Assembly (NCBI GenBank): GCA_031413815.1
Contig: JANOFU010000076.1
Span: 1 to 40,932, forward strand
Origin: JAGVSR01 sp031413815
GTDB taxonomy: Bacteria; Pseudomonadota; Alphaproteobacteria; Rhizobiales; Hyphomicrobiaceae
DNA length: 40,932 nucleotides
Direction: 5' to 3'
Translations under genes and position numbers: made by a program
Part shown: positions 25,263 through 33,138 of the stretch, piece after piece
Layout of the letters: every line of letters starts with the position of its first letter
Position numbering within the stretch: position 1 is the first letter of the stretch
The notes under the pieces: generated by a model
What the model was told of the DNA's origin: nothing
Seen by the model: only the letters and a program-made list of their open reading frames with translations
The model's database searches: none

Positions 25263-25709
25263 ATGCCACCGAAGAAAAGTTCCAAGCAGCGCGCCGCGGA
25301 GTTGAAGCAGCGCAAGATTATGCGCACGGAAAAACGCGCCAAAAGGCTGCGCGAGGATCTTTACGCGTTTCGGATTTCGATGTTGCCAGAGCGTGGCAGC
25401 GCACCTGTCAGTCCCGAATTTCTTGCATCAGATAGCAGCTACGACACTCCGGAATTCGCGCGGCGCGGCTACTTTCTCGATCAGCCATTCGCGTGCATCG
25501 ATTGCGCCAAGGAAGAAATTTGGACCGCGACGCAGCAGAAGTGGTGGTTCGAGGTCGCCAAAGGCGGCGTGTGGACAATAGCGCGGCGGTGCCGTCCGTG
25601 CCGCAGGCGCGAACGTGAGGCAAAGGCCGAACACACGCACGTCAGCGAAGACGGCAAGCAGCGCAAAGCGACGCTCAAGGCCGAGGGCAAATGGCGCAGC
25701 GGCTTGTGA
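25263..25709 (+). CDS. Zinc-ribbon protein (zf-trcl type)
   Basis: 148 residues. A lysine/arginine-rich N-terminus (1-35) precedes a zinc-ribbon-like domain with Cys78/Cys81 (FACIDCAKEEIWTA) and Cys110/Cys113 (RRCRPCRRR), flanking the signature TATQQKWWFEVAKG. This matches the 'probable zinc-ribbon domain' family, whose function is unknown; the strongly basic ends suggest nucleic-acid contact (inference). The ATG at 25263 follows a weak purine-rich stretch and fits the start of the basic region. It is convergent with the secreted hydrolase gene, 54 bp apart. Confidence 0.8.
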   Translation: MPPKKSSKQRAAELKQRKIMRTEKRAKRLREDLYAFRISMLPERGSAPVSPEFLASDSSYDTPEFARRGYFLDQPFACIDCAKEEIWTATQQKWWFEVAKGGVWTIARRCRPCRRREREAKAEHTHVSEDGKQRKATLKAEGKWRSGL

Positions 25710-25763
25710 TGGGCGGGATCCGTGTTGGGCACTCGTGGCGCTTCGAAAACGACCGGCCTAACT

Positions 25764-26795
25764 TCACTTTGCTTCCCGCATCAATGCCATCGATGCCGAG
25801 GGAGCAGCTGGCCGCGCGCGCTCTTCGGCTTCTTGCGCTTTCTCGGTCAAATTCCGGTTTGCGATGATGAGCTTATCGTCCGAGGCCCCGGTAAGGCACC
25901 CGCCGGCCGTGGGGATCGTGTATCGCGTTGCGGCATGATCCAGTTCGCCACTGGCCTCGACCGGGATGAGCGTCGCGTGATGACCATGTGCGATCAGGCT
26001 CGCCGCATACCGCTTCTGCTGAGCCCAAGGCGTGCGCGTATCGGCCTCATCTCCCAGAATGAATAGACGCCGCTTTGGGTCGGCGGGTACGTCCGCGACG
26101 TCGCGTGCCGGATCGAACATGGATTGTTCGAGTTTCGCCCGGTTCACTTTGCTGCCGGTCTTTGTCAGCGTTGCGTAATAGAGGTCGACGACCTCGTACG
26201 CGCCCGATCCGAGCGCTGCGCATTCGATGTCGCGTCGGCCCAAGGCCAAAATGGATGCAGCAATGGTTGAGCCGCCGGACTGTCCGGCGAGCCCAATGGT
26301 TTGCAGGCCCAGCCGCTGTTTGATGAGATCAATGGCGGTATTCATGATCAGCGTTTCGTGCGGTGTGCGCCGCTCACCGTGATGGCCGGACGAGCCGTTC
26401 AGCCCCAACCGCGAAATTGAGACGTAGCGGACCTTCAACTGGCCGGACCAGTGCTGCAGCAGGCCGAGCGTGTCGCTATGGGATTTGGCCATACCCGCCG
26501 CGTCGGCGAATTTTTCCGGCGTCGAGTCCCCGTCAAAGAACATCACCGCACTGGTCTTTGTCTCAAAGCCCTTGGTGACGGAATAGGCGACGCATTCGCT
26601 TCCGGTTTTGGTCGCGACGTAAATCCGGTTCACCGCTGCTTCGCACAAGACCTGTGACGCCGCCTCTTGGGCCAGAACAGCCTGGAAGGGTTTGGCGGAC
26701 CTTGCGGCCGCCGCATGCGGCCCCGCGAGGAGAACGGCTGCCGCCGTGCACAGGGCGAAACGCCGCCAAACTGAAAAACATGCGATCGTCGTCAC
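25764..26795 (-). CDS. Secreted alpha/beta-hydrolase fold protein
   Basis: 343 residues from a GTG at 26795 that opens a signal peptide (RRFALCTAAAVLLAGPHAAAA); the frame continues to 26906, but that part is unlikely to be translated. A hydrolase fold is indicated by the nucleophile elbow GQSGGST (Ser173), Asp252 in LGDEADTRTPW, and His287 in GELDHAAT, in the right order for a Ser-Asp-His triad. The family resembles periplasmic alpha/beta hydrolases or prolyl-oligopeptidase-like proteins, but I cannot name a substrate. The gene is monocistronic. Confidence 0.75.
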   Translation of the reverse strand: MTTIACFSVWRRFALCTAAAVLLAGPHAAAARSAKPFQAVLAQEAASQVLCEAAVNRIYVATKTGSECVAYSVTKGFETKTSAVMFFDGDSTPEKFADAAGMAKSHSDTLGLLQHWSGQLKVRYVSISRLGLNGSSGHHGERRTPHETLIMNTAIDLIKQRLGLQTIGLAGQSGGSTIAASILALGRRDIECAALGSGAYEVVDLYYATLTKTGSKVNRAKLEQSMFDPARDVADVPADPKRRLFILGDEADTRTPWAQQKRYAASLIAHGHHATLIPVEASGELDHAATRYTIPTAGGCLTGASDDKLIIANRNLTEKAQEAEERARPAAPSASMALMREAK

Positions 26796-27080
26796 AAGGC
26801 ACCCAACGGCTCTGGAACACAGGTTGGGACATGATGATGGGTGATCGGAGGGACTGCAGTTCCCTGAGACACAGTGTGCCGGTTCTAGGAGCCACACTAG
26901 TCGCAACGCCCGGTCCGGCCCTAAGGCCCTGGTTCAAGGCGCTATTTCGCGCTTTTCCGAGTGAAACCCCCGCCTCAAACAGTTTTAATCCACGGGCTCG
27001 CGAATTGCGTTAGCATCTTTATGAAACGCGTGGTGTATGTCCTCGTCCGGTCAAGCGCCCGCACCTCAGAAGGCCGTCAT

Positions 27081-27650
27081 ATGAGGAATGGCTTCACGCT
27101 CGTGGCAGCGCTTGCTGCAACCGTCCTGGCAAACAGCGCCTGGTCTCAGGACGTGGGGCTGCACGCCAAAGTGACACTCGATGGCATGACACTGCAGTGT
27201 AAGGATTTCCGCGGCCAAACCGTGCGCACAATCCGGATGGACGATATCGGGGACGTTGCGCGCGCGTCGATCATCAACCGAATGCCAATAATTACGCTCA
27301 ATTCGCTGCGGCTGGAAACGTTGCCCGGCAAGTTGCAGGTTTTCTTCTTCAATCACGAGTGCGGGCACCATGTGATGGGTCACGTGTTCAGTCCCTCGCC
27401 CACAAGCGAGAACGAGGCCGACTGCTGGTCGATCAAGCAGGGCCGCGACGGAAAGTTTTTCACACGCTCTGATGTCGAAGCGTTTGCGCCGCATCTCGCC
27501 AAAAGCCGTGGTACTCCGTTGGGTCATCTGCCGGGGCCGGAGCGCGCCGCGCGCCTGCTCGCGTGCTTTGACGATGCGTCAGATAACTTGGTCGATCCGC
27601 AGGGGTACAGCCCGCGGACACCAACAGAATCAGCGCGCAGCGGCGGGTAG
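27081..27650 (+). CDS. Small secreted HExxH metalloprotease-like protein
   Basis: 189 residues from the ATG at 27081, preceded by AGAAGG. A signal peptide (1-22, ending ANSAWSQ) leads to a compact domain. His92, Glu93 and His96 form HExxH in NHECGHHVMGH, with His101 completing the HExxHxxxxH spacing of M48 peptidases; Glu112 in SENEADCW is the expected third zinc ligand. The domain is far shorter than usual M48 proteins and has no membrane helices apart from the signal. It probably cleaves or binds periplasmic proteins (inference). Its 3-prime end overlaps the convergent LysM gene by 21 bp. Confidence 0.72.
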   Translation: MRNGFTLVAALAATVLANSAWSQDVGLHAKVTLDGMTLQCKDFRGQTVRTIRMDDIGDVARASIINRMPIITLNSLRLETLPGKLQVFFFNHECGHHVMGHVFSPSPTSENEADCWSIKQGRDGKFFTRSDVEAFAPHLAKSRGTPLGHLPGPERAARLLACFDDASDNLVDPQGYSPRTPTESARSGG

Positions 27651-28064
27651 CAGCAAACCCTGGCACGGCTTCAACGTTAGGTTCGGAGAGTGGCGGTTGG
27701 CTTCCGCCAGCGCCGCAACCGAAATACCGTGCTTGTAAGACTGCCCATAGAGCGTGTTTCCCGCCTCGACTGCGATGATGCGCGGCGGCGCGCGAGACCA
27801 TTGGACCCGACTTTGCGAACCGTTCCACACGTCGGTGTGGTTCGGCTGTTCAACGGTCAGCTGGTGATCTGAGCCTGCATCCGCGCTGAGCGCAACATTG
27901 GCGGATTGCGGACGTTCAGCCGTCGCAGCCGGAAGGCTCACCGATGAGAGGGCCGTTGCCGGTGGATCTTGACTGCACCCCGTCAGAACCGTGAGCGCTA
28001 TGGCCAAGGCGGTGACAGACAGACAACGGATCACCGGCTTCGCAGTTTGATGCAGGGAACGCAT
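27630..28064 (-). CDS. LysM-domain lipoprotein
   Basis: 144 residues from the ATG at 28064 (an in-frame start lies at 28085). The N-terminus has a lipobox, VLTGC, with Cys30 as lipidation site. After a Ser/Ala/Pro-rich linker, one LysM-like domain fills the C-terminus: RIIAVEAGNTLYGQSYKHG, VAALAEANRH, then LKPCQGLLLPA. LysM domains bind peptidoglycan, so the protein probably ties the membrane to the wall. It has no catalytic domain. The last 21 bp overlap the convergent HExxH gene, so the two mRNAs are complementary there. Confidence 0.75.
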   Translation of the reverse strand: MRSLHQTAKPVIRCLSVTALAIALTVLTGCSQDPPATALSSVSLPAATAERPQSANVALSADAGSDHQLTVEQPNHTDVWNGSQSRVQWSRAPPRIIAVEAGNTLYGQSYKHGISVAALAEANRHSPNLTLKPCQGLLLPAAAR

Positions 28065-28260
28065 GGACCGATTCCGCACAAGCAAGCGCGGCTAATTGAA
28101 CCGTGGACTTGGAGAGCCAATAGTTACCTGTGTGCCACGCTACCGGCAGTTTTCTGTGGGCCAAGGCCGCTTTTTCCGGCATGCCGGTGCGGTGCCTCCC
28201 CCGGCCGATTGCATGGTCAACGGCGGTGTGCTGTGAACTGGGTTCCGCTACGGAGCGCCC

Positions 28261-28962
28261 TTGACGGCCGCGCGCTGGAAGGTTTTTGACGGTCTTGGGA
28301 GCGCAATTTTGGAACAGAGCGGTTCCGGTGATCGGGACGGGAGTTGGCAGATCACGGTCCTAAAGTGGGTGGCCGTTGCAGCCATTGCCGGCACATCGGC
28401 TTGGGCGATCGATCTGTGGACTCGTGGCGCTGCCAACCACTTAATTCTCGAACACGGTCCGCTTGAAAAGCTTCACATGCTTTTGCTCGCGATCAGCGCA
28501 GTGCTGTTTGGACAAGCCTACTGGCGAGGCCAGGGTGCGGTGCGCATCGCGGGCGGCGCTTTAGGCCTGCTTGCGGTTGCAGCCTTGGTGAGAGAAGTCG
28601 ACGTCGGTCACGTGGGCGGCCCGGAGTGGTTTCGCTTTCTTGCAGACCATGGGCTGCAAGAGGTGCTGCTCATCCTCATGACGTTGCCGATCTTCATTTA
28701 TCTGATCCAGCAACGGCAGTATTTCTGGGACCTCGTGGACCTTGCTTTGCAGTGGCGGTCATGGCCGCTATTCTTGTCGGGTGCGCTTCTGGCGACGGGG
28801 GTTTATCTCGATGAGCGGATCGTGACCGATCACGTGATGCGATTCTGGGAAGAGCTGCTGGAAACCTACGGCTATGGCTTCATGGTGATGGCGGCCTGGC
28901 GGCACCGGACCCTCGTCGCGCCGCAACCGCACAACGGCGATAGCCAAACCACCGTCTCGTAA
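28261..28962 (+). CDS. Integral membrane protein, unknown function
   Basis: 233 residues with about five or six hydrophobic segments (for example VLKWVAVAAIAGTSAWAI, LHMLLLAISAVLFGQAYW, AGGALGLLAVAALV, VLLILMTLPIFIYLI, WPLFLSGALLATGVYL). Polar residues between them include REVDVGH and RHRT. I do not recognise a family. The start is uncertain: TTG at 28261, or TTG at 28309, which has GGGAG upstream and is more plausible. Its stop lies 30 bp before the BEM46-like hydrolase, so the two are probably co-transcribed. Confidence 0.65.
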   Translation: MTAARWKVFDGLGSAILEQSGSGDRDGSWQITVLKWVAVAAIAGTSAWAIDLWTRGAANHLILEHGPLEKLHMLLLAISAVLFGQAYWRGQGAVRIAGGALGLLAVAALVREVDVGHVGGPEWFRFLADHGLQEVLLILMTLPIFIYLIQQRQYFWDLVDLALQWRSWPLFLSGALLATGVYLDERIVTDHVMRFWEELLETYGYGFMVMAAWRHRTLVAPQPHNGDSQTTVS

Positions 28963-28992
28963 TCCGTCTGAAAGATCTGAGGCTCATTGCCC

Positions 28993-29835
28993 ATGGACCT
29001 GATCCCTGTGCTCACCAAACTCGCAATGATCACCGGCATATTGGTCCTGATTGTGGTGGTGGGAACGCCCTACGTGCAGCGCGCGCTGCTGTATTTTCCA
29101 GACGATCAGCGCGTGTCTCCGGCCCAGGCAGGCCTGCCGGACGTGGAAGAGCGCTCGTTCGAAACGCCGGATGGCGCTCAGGTTTTATCGTGGTGGGGCA
29201 AGGCGCAGCCCGGTTCACCCACGATCCTTTATTTCCACGGCAACGGCGGCTCATTCGCCAACCGCTCCGAACGCATGCGCAAGTATTTGTCGCGCGGCTT
29301 TGGTGTCGTCATGATGACGTATCGCGGCTATGGCGGCAGCACGGGCCAGCCCAGCGAACGCAACAACGTCGCTGATGCCAAACAGCTCTACCGTCTCCTG
29401 ACCACCAGTGGCGTCGCGCCGGATGCGGTTGTGCTCTACGGAGAGTCGCTGGGGTCTGGCATTGCAACCCAACTTGCAGCCGAGCTTCCTATCGGAGGGC
29501 TGATCCTTGATGCGCCCTACACGTCCATTGTCGATATGGCGGAGCGCTTCTATCCCTACCTGCCATCGCGCTGGCTGATGACAGATCGCTACGAGACATT
29601 GAACACCATCGGCCGCGTCAGCGCGCCAGTGCTCGTCATCCATGGTGAGGCGGATGCGCTGATCCCGGTTGAGATGGGCCGCAAGGTGGCTGCCGCCGCC
29701 GTCAACGCACGCGCCGAGATTGTCACGTTCAAGGATGCTGGCCATTCCGACCATCATCTGTATGGCTCGTATGATGCGATCTATTCCTGGCTTGAACGTC
29801 TGCGCTCGGGCCAACTTCATCGCAAGGCGGGGTGA
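28993..29835 (+). CDS. Membrane-anchored alpha/beta hydrolase (BEM46/ABHD13-like)
   Basis: 280 residues. One N-terminal membrane helix (about 6-24) precedes an alpha/beta hydrolase domain. The oxyanion region is YFHGNGGS (80-87), the nucleophile Ser152 lies in YGESLGSG, the acid Asp221 in HGEADALIP, and the base His251 in DAGHSDHH. This is the BEM46/ABHD13 type, serine hydrolases of unknown natural substrate, facing the periplasm or cytosol from the inner membrane. It is preceded by GAGG and by a membrane-protein gene 30 bp upstream. Start: the ATG at 28993, not the TTG two codons earlier. Confidence 0.85.
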   Translation: MDLIPVLTKLAMITGILVLIVVVGTPYVQRALLYFPDDQRVSPAQAGLPDVEERSFETPDGAQVLSWWGKAQPGSPTILYFHGNGGSFANRSERMRKYLSRGFGVVMMTYRGYGGSTGQPSERNNVADAKQLYRLLTTSGVAPDAVVLYGESLGSGIATQLAAELPIGGLILDAPYTSIVDMAERFYPYLPSRWLMTDRYETLNTIGRVSAPVLVIHGEADALIPVEMGRKVAAAAVNARAEIVTFKDAGHSDHHLYGSYDAIYSWLERLRSGQLHRKAG

Positions 29836-29876
29836 GCGCGAACGTCTTGCCAGCATATTGACCGCTGTCAGAAATG

Positions 29877-29903
29877 AAAAACCGCCCGGCTTCCGCAGGG
29901 CGG
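29877..29903 (-). terminator. Rho-independent terminator after rpsU
   Basis: On the minus strand CCGCCC and GGGCGG (29903-29898 and 29887-29882) form a stem, with an inner GC/GC pair, followed by TTTTT (29881-29877). It lies 34 bp after the rpsU stop. It may also stop the plus-strand hydrolase transcript. Confidence 0.8.
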
Positions 29904-29936
29904 CCTCTGAAACATCAAAATAAAGAGGTTGGGATG

Positions 29937-30344
29937 TTAGCGCGCGCCGTATCCGCCGCCGCCCCCACCGCCATATCCGCCGCCGCCGCCAGCGCCGCCG
30001 TAGCCACCGCCAGACGATCCGCCGCCAAAGCCACCACCGGCACCGCCACCAGCACCACCGGTCCGGGGAGCACCAGGGCCGCCACGGCCCCCAGGACCCT
30101 TAGCCCCGGGGCCGCCGCGGGCGACAACGGGCTTGGACGGCAGCAGACCTTCGCGCTGCATCTTCTTGCGAGCCAGCTTGCGGGCGCGGCGAATGGCTTC
30201 TGCCTTTTCCCGGGCCCGCTTCTCGGAGGGCTTTTCGAAGTGGTTCCGGAGCTTCATCTCCCGGAAAACGCCCTCGCGCTGGAGCTTTTTCTTGAGAGCT
30301 TTGAGAGCTTGGTCGACGTTGTTGTCGCGTACGAGAACTTGCAA
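29937..30344 (-). CDS. rpsU: 30S ribosomal protein S21 with glycine-rich C-terminal extension
   Basis: 135 residues, where S21 normally has about 70-100. The core (1-70) is typical: MQVLVRDNNVDQALKALKKK, FREMKLRNHFEKPSEK, and a basic helix RRARKLARKKMQ. It binds the 30S platform near the anti-Shine-Dalgarno region. From about residue 73 a Pro/Gly stretch leads into a tail of nearly pure Gly with Tyr, Ser and Phe (GGGYGG-type units), ending GYGAR, like the glycine-rich tails of RNA-binding proteins. The start is TTG, with AGAGGT about 9 nt upstream; the sequence from MQVLV fixes this start. A good terminator follows. Confidence 0.92.
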   Translation of the reverse strand: MQVLVRDNNVDQALKALKKKLQREGVFREMKLRNHFEKPSEKRAREKAEAIRRARKLARKKMQREGLLPSKPVVARGGPGAKGPGGRGGPGAPRTGGAGGGAGGGFGGGSSGGGYGGAGGGGGYGGGGGGGYGAR

Positions 30345-30563
30345 GAGACAGAACCTCTTTTGCTAAGCGGTTGATCTGATTGTGAAAATACAAAACCCGC
30401 GCGGCCGGTCGCGTTGCTTCCAGCCGCCGCAGGGGGTGTTTCGTGGCTCTGTCTAACAAAGTGCTGGTACATTGTCCACGTCCCCGCGCGGTTTTGGCCC
30501 TTCGATTATGGGGCTGGGCAACTTGCGCGTCCCGGTCGCTCAGTCCCGGACTGCCGCAACGGC

Positions 30564-31265
30564 TTACGACCCCAACCGGCTGCTCCAGTCCTCGGTCTGA
30601 CGACGTTCGACCCTGCGGCGGGCGAGTTTGCGCCAGCTTTCCGCCAGTAGGGGCAACTGCGACATGTTCTCCAACTCGTCGTAGGCGTCGGTGCGCAAAA
30701 ATAACAAGCCAAGGGCTCGTTCGACCGTCCAATCGGGATGCAGACGCTCAACGAGTTCGATCTGATCGCCTTGTTCGACTGCGCCCGTTTCGATCACGCG
30801 ATAATACCAACCCGCACGCAGCGACTTCTGAACGCGATAGGCCATATCCTCTACGTCAAAACGCAAGTTGAGCTTGAAGCAGGGTTGCCGGCCTTGGCTG
30901 ATCTGCAGCATGGCACTCCCGGCACGCCAAACATCGCCGATACAAACGTCGCTCTCCACCAATCCCGTAGACGACAGATTTTCTCCAAAAGCACCGACAT
31001 GATCGAGCAAGGGATGCGCCGCCAGCTCGTTGCGCCACGTCGCGTAGTGATCAAACGGATAGTGGTGAATGGCTTTCTCAAGCCCACCATGGTTTTCGAG
31101 ATCAGCCTGGCGATCATCAACGAGGCCGGTTTGACTGATCACTCGACGGCCTGAGACAGGCGACTTGGCAATGCCGCTTGTAGCCCCCTTTGTGCCAAGG
31201 AGTTCGACCTTGCCAACGAGCACGTGCTTGAGGATTGCCGTCGCAGGGGCGGAGCGGGTCGTCAT
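30564..31265 (-). CDS. MOSC-domain protein (YiiM-like)
   Basis: 233 residues. The MOSC domain (about 15-170) has the GLVDDRQADLENHGG and ATWRNELA blocks, FGENLSSTG, CIGDVWRAGSAMLQISQ, and the cofactor Cys in GRQPCFKLNLR. A C-terminal helical segment (the MOSC 3-alpha region) follows, as in YiiM. YiiM-type proteins carry a molybdenum cofactor and can reduce N-hydroxylated compounds. Its ATG overlaps the aldehyde dehydrogenase TGA (ATGA, 31262-31265), so it is translated as part of that operon. Chosen start: ATG at 31265 behind GGGGGCTG; the earlier frame is inside the neighbour. Substrate unknown. Confidence 0.87.
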   Translation of the reverse strand: MTTRSAPATAILKHVLVGKVELLGTKGATSGIAKSPVSGRRVISQTGLVDDRQADLENHGGLEKAIHHYPFDHYATWRNELAAHPLLDHVGAFGENLSSTGLVESDVCIGDVWRAGSAMLQISQGRQPCFKLNLRFDVEDMAYRVQKSLRAGWYYRVIETGAVEQGDQIELVERLHPDWTVERALGLLFLRTDAYDELENMSQLPLLAESWRKLARRRVERRQTEDWSSRLGS

Positions 31266-32647
31266 GTCAGCCCCCGTGCGTAGTAGGATTTGGGCCGCGT
31301 CACAGCCCCGTAGCCGAGGGCCGACAGCGAGCACCCGCGGCCAGAGTCTTTGATGCCCACCCAGGCTAAATTTGGGTCGAGGTAGTCACAGCGATTGAGG
31401 AAGCAGGTGCCCGTTGCAATCCTTCTGGCGACATCGTCGCCAGCGGCGAAGTCCGCCGTCCAGATCGAAGCGGTCAGTCCGTAACGGCTGTCGTTCATAA
31501 GACGGATCGCCTCATCGTCGGACGAGACACGCATGATGCCAACTACGGGTCCGAAGGTTTCTTCTGTCATCACGTCCATTCCATGATGCACATCGACGAG
31601 TGTTGTGGCCGGAATGTAGGGATCATCGAGTTCAGCGAGTTGGCCGCCTCCCGTAATGACGCGCGCACCTTGGGCGACTGCGGTTGTGACATGCGCGCGG
31701 ATGTCTTTTGCCGCCCGGCGCGACACGACGGGGCCGAGGGTTGTCAGAGCGTCAAGCGGCGAGCCGAGTGTCTGTGACCGCAACGTCTCGGCCTCGAATC
31801 GCGAAACAAATCCGTCAAAGACGCTGTCGTGTACATATATGCGCTCGATGCCGCAGCAGCTCTGCCCACTGTTGAAGAACGATCCATCAACAAGATTGGA
31901 AACCGTCGCGTCTAGGGCTGCATCAGCCCGAACGTAGGCGGGGTCCTTGCCGCCAAGCTCCAATCCGATGGGAAGAAACCGGCCGGCAGCAACGCGCTCG
32001 ATTTCATGGCCGGCGAGGACCGAACCCGTGAACGAAACGAAATCGACCTGCCGCTGTGAGATGACGCCAGCAATCGCCTCGTGGGTCATGTGGAGAGTGT
32101 GGAACAGTCCAGCAGGAAGGCCAGCTTTGCCAAAGGCCGATGCAAATTCGTCTCCGCAAAGTGCTGTTTGTTTGGCTGGCTTCAGGATTACAGAATTGCC
32201 CGCCATCAGTGCCGGAATGACGGTATTGACTGCGGTCAGGTACGGATAGTTCCATGGCGCAACCACTAGGACGATGCCGTGCGGCTCGTGTTCGATACGG
32301 CGGGTGTGCCCATCGCTTGACAGGTCAGTGGGCGCAAGTGCGGCCGCTGCGATTGAGATCATGTGTTCGGCGCGGTCGGCTAGCCGCCTCACTTCGGATG
32401 GACCGAACGTCACCGGGCGGCCCATCTGCCAAGCCAGCTGTTCGGCGATCTCTGCTTGATTGGCCAGCACCGCGGCGGCAAATGCGCGGCAGTATGTGGC
32501 GCGAGCGCCGACCGATGTTTGGGCCCATTCAATTTGAGCGCTCCGGGCATCCGTCAGGGCCTGTTCGATCGCCGTTGCCCGCGCGTAGGCAACACGTGCA
32601 TACACGCGCCCATCGACGGGCGAGACGAGTTGGTAAGGCGCAATCAT
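31262..32647 (-). CDS. NAD(P)-dependent aldehyde dehydrogenase
   Basis: 461 residues of the ALDH superfamily. Asn133 lies in APWNYP, the cofactor-binding KPAKQT at 156-161, FTGSVLAGHEI at 206-216, the general base Glu230 in LELGGK, and the catalytic Cys264 in NSGQSCCG. It oxidises an aldehyde to the acid. The gene is third in an operon after a glutamine-synthetase-like ligase, where an ALDH commonly oxidises a gamma-glutamyl aminoaldehyde, as in putrescine utilisation. That substrate is inferred from context. It overlaps the MOSC gene and follows the NTF2-like gene by 33 bp. Confidence 0.92.
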   Translation of the reverse strand: MIAPYQLVSPVDGRVYARVAYARATAIEQALTDARSAQIEWAQTSVGARATYCRAFAAAVLANQAEIAEQLAWQMGRPVTFGPSEVRRLADRAEHMISIAAAALAPTDLSSDGHTRRIEHEPHGIVLVVAPWNYPYLTAVNTVIPALMAGNSVILKPAKQTALCGDEFASAFGKAGLPAGLFHTLHMTHEAIAGVISQRQVDFVSFTGSVLAGHEIERVAAGRFLPIGLELGGKDPAYVRADAALDATVSNLVDGSFFNSGQSCCGIERIYVHDSVFDGFVSRFEAETLRSQTLGSPLDALTTLGPVVSRRAAKDIRAHVTTAVAQGARVITGGGQLAELDDPYIPATTLVDVHHGMDVMTEETFGPVVGIMRVSSDDEAIRLMNDSRYGLTASIWTADFAAGDDVARRIATGTCFLNRCDYLDPNLAWVGIKDSGRGCSLSALGYGAVTRPKSYYARGLT

Positions 32648-32680
32648 GGAGCATCGCCGCGTGTTGAGCAGGACCTGATT

Positions 32681-33103
32681 TTAGTCGGTGCTGATACCCT
32701 TATCCGCCGGTTTATGCCCATCGGGCCAGCTGTGCTGCCAGGCGTGCTGCTCGCGAACCTGACCATTGCGGAACACGAAGTACTCGATGCCCCGCTCGCG
32801 AACCTTCTCGCCTGTCTCCGGGTTTGTATAGATGCTGTCCCACGACGTGACGATCGTGTCGTTGGAATGGGCAATATATTTTTTGGTGATCTTCAAGTCT
32901 TTGGCGTAAGCAAACCACTTGGCTCCTCGCTCCCTGAGCAGTGCACCGGACTGGTGCTGATCTGCTCCATAAACCAGCACGGCGTCTTCGGCATAACCTT
33001 GGCCGGCGGCTGCGCCGTCCGCTGTTTGGTAGACGCGTTCGATTTTCCGCACCCACTCTTCCGGGTCACCCGGCAGGTGGTTGGTGGCTTGGCTGGTGGT
33101 CAT
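32681..33103 (-). CDS. SnoaL/NTF2-like (DUF4440-type) protein
   Basis: 140 residues, start ATG at 33103 with AAGGGA upstream; a longer open frame above it runs antisense-like through the neighbour and is not used. The fold signature is that of NTF2-like proteins: an N-terminal helix (EEWVRKIERVYQTADG), then YAEDAVLVYGADQHQSG, HSNDTIVTSWDSIYTN and a C-terminal FRNGQVREQHAWQHSW strand. Many such proteins bind or turn over small hydrophobic or polar molecules. Here it sits between the ligase and the aldehyde dehydrogenase (35 and 33 bp gaps), so it probably serves the same pathway. Catalytic role unknown. Confidence 0.82.
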   Translation of the reverse strand: MTTSQATNHLPGDPEEWVRKIERVYQTADGAAAGQGYAEDAVLVYGADQHQSGALLRERGAKWFAYAKDLKITKKYIAHSNDTIVTSWDSIYTNPETGEKVRERGIEYFVFRNGQVREQHAWQHSWPDGHKPADKGISTD

Positions 33104-33138
33104 GCTGATCCCTTCAGAACTCGGTGTTTCGTCTTGTT

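Noticed and set aside
29940..30070. Repetitive GCC/GCCACC tract as a possible CRISPR or tandem array
   Set aside because: It is the coding sequence of the glycine-rich S21 tail; no repeat-spacer pattern.
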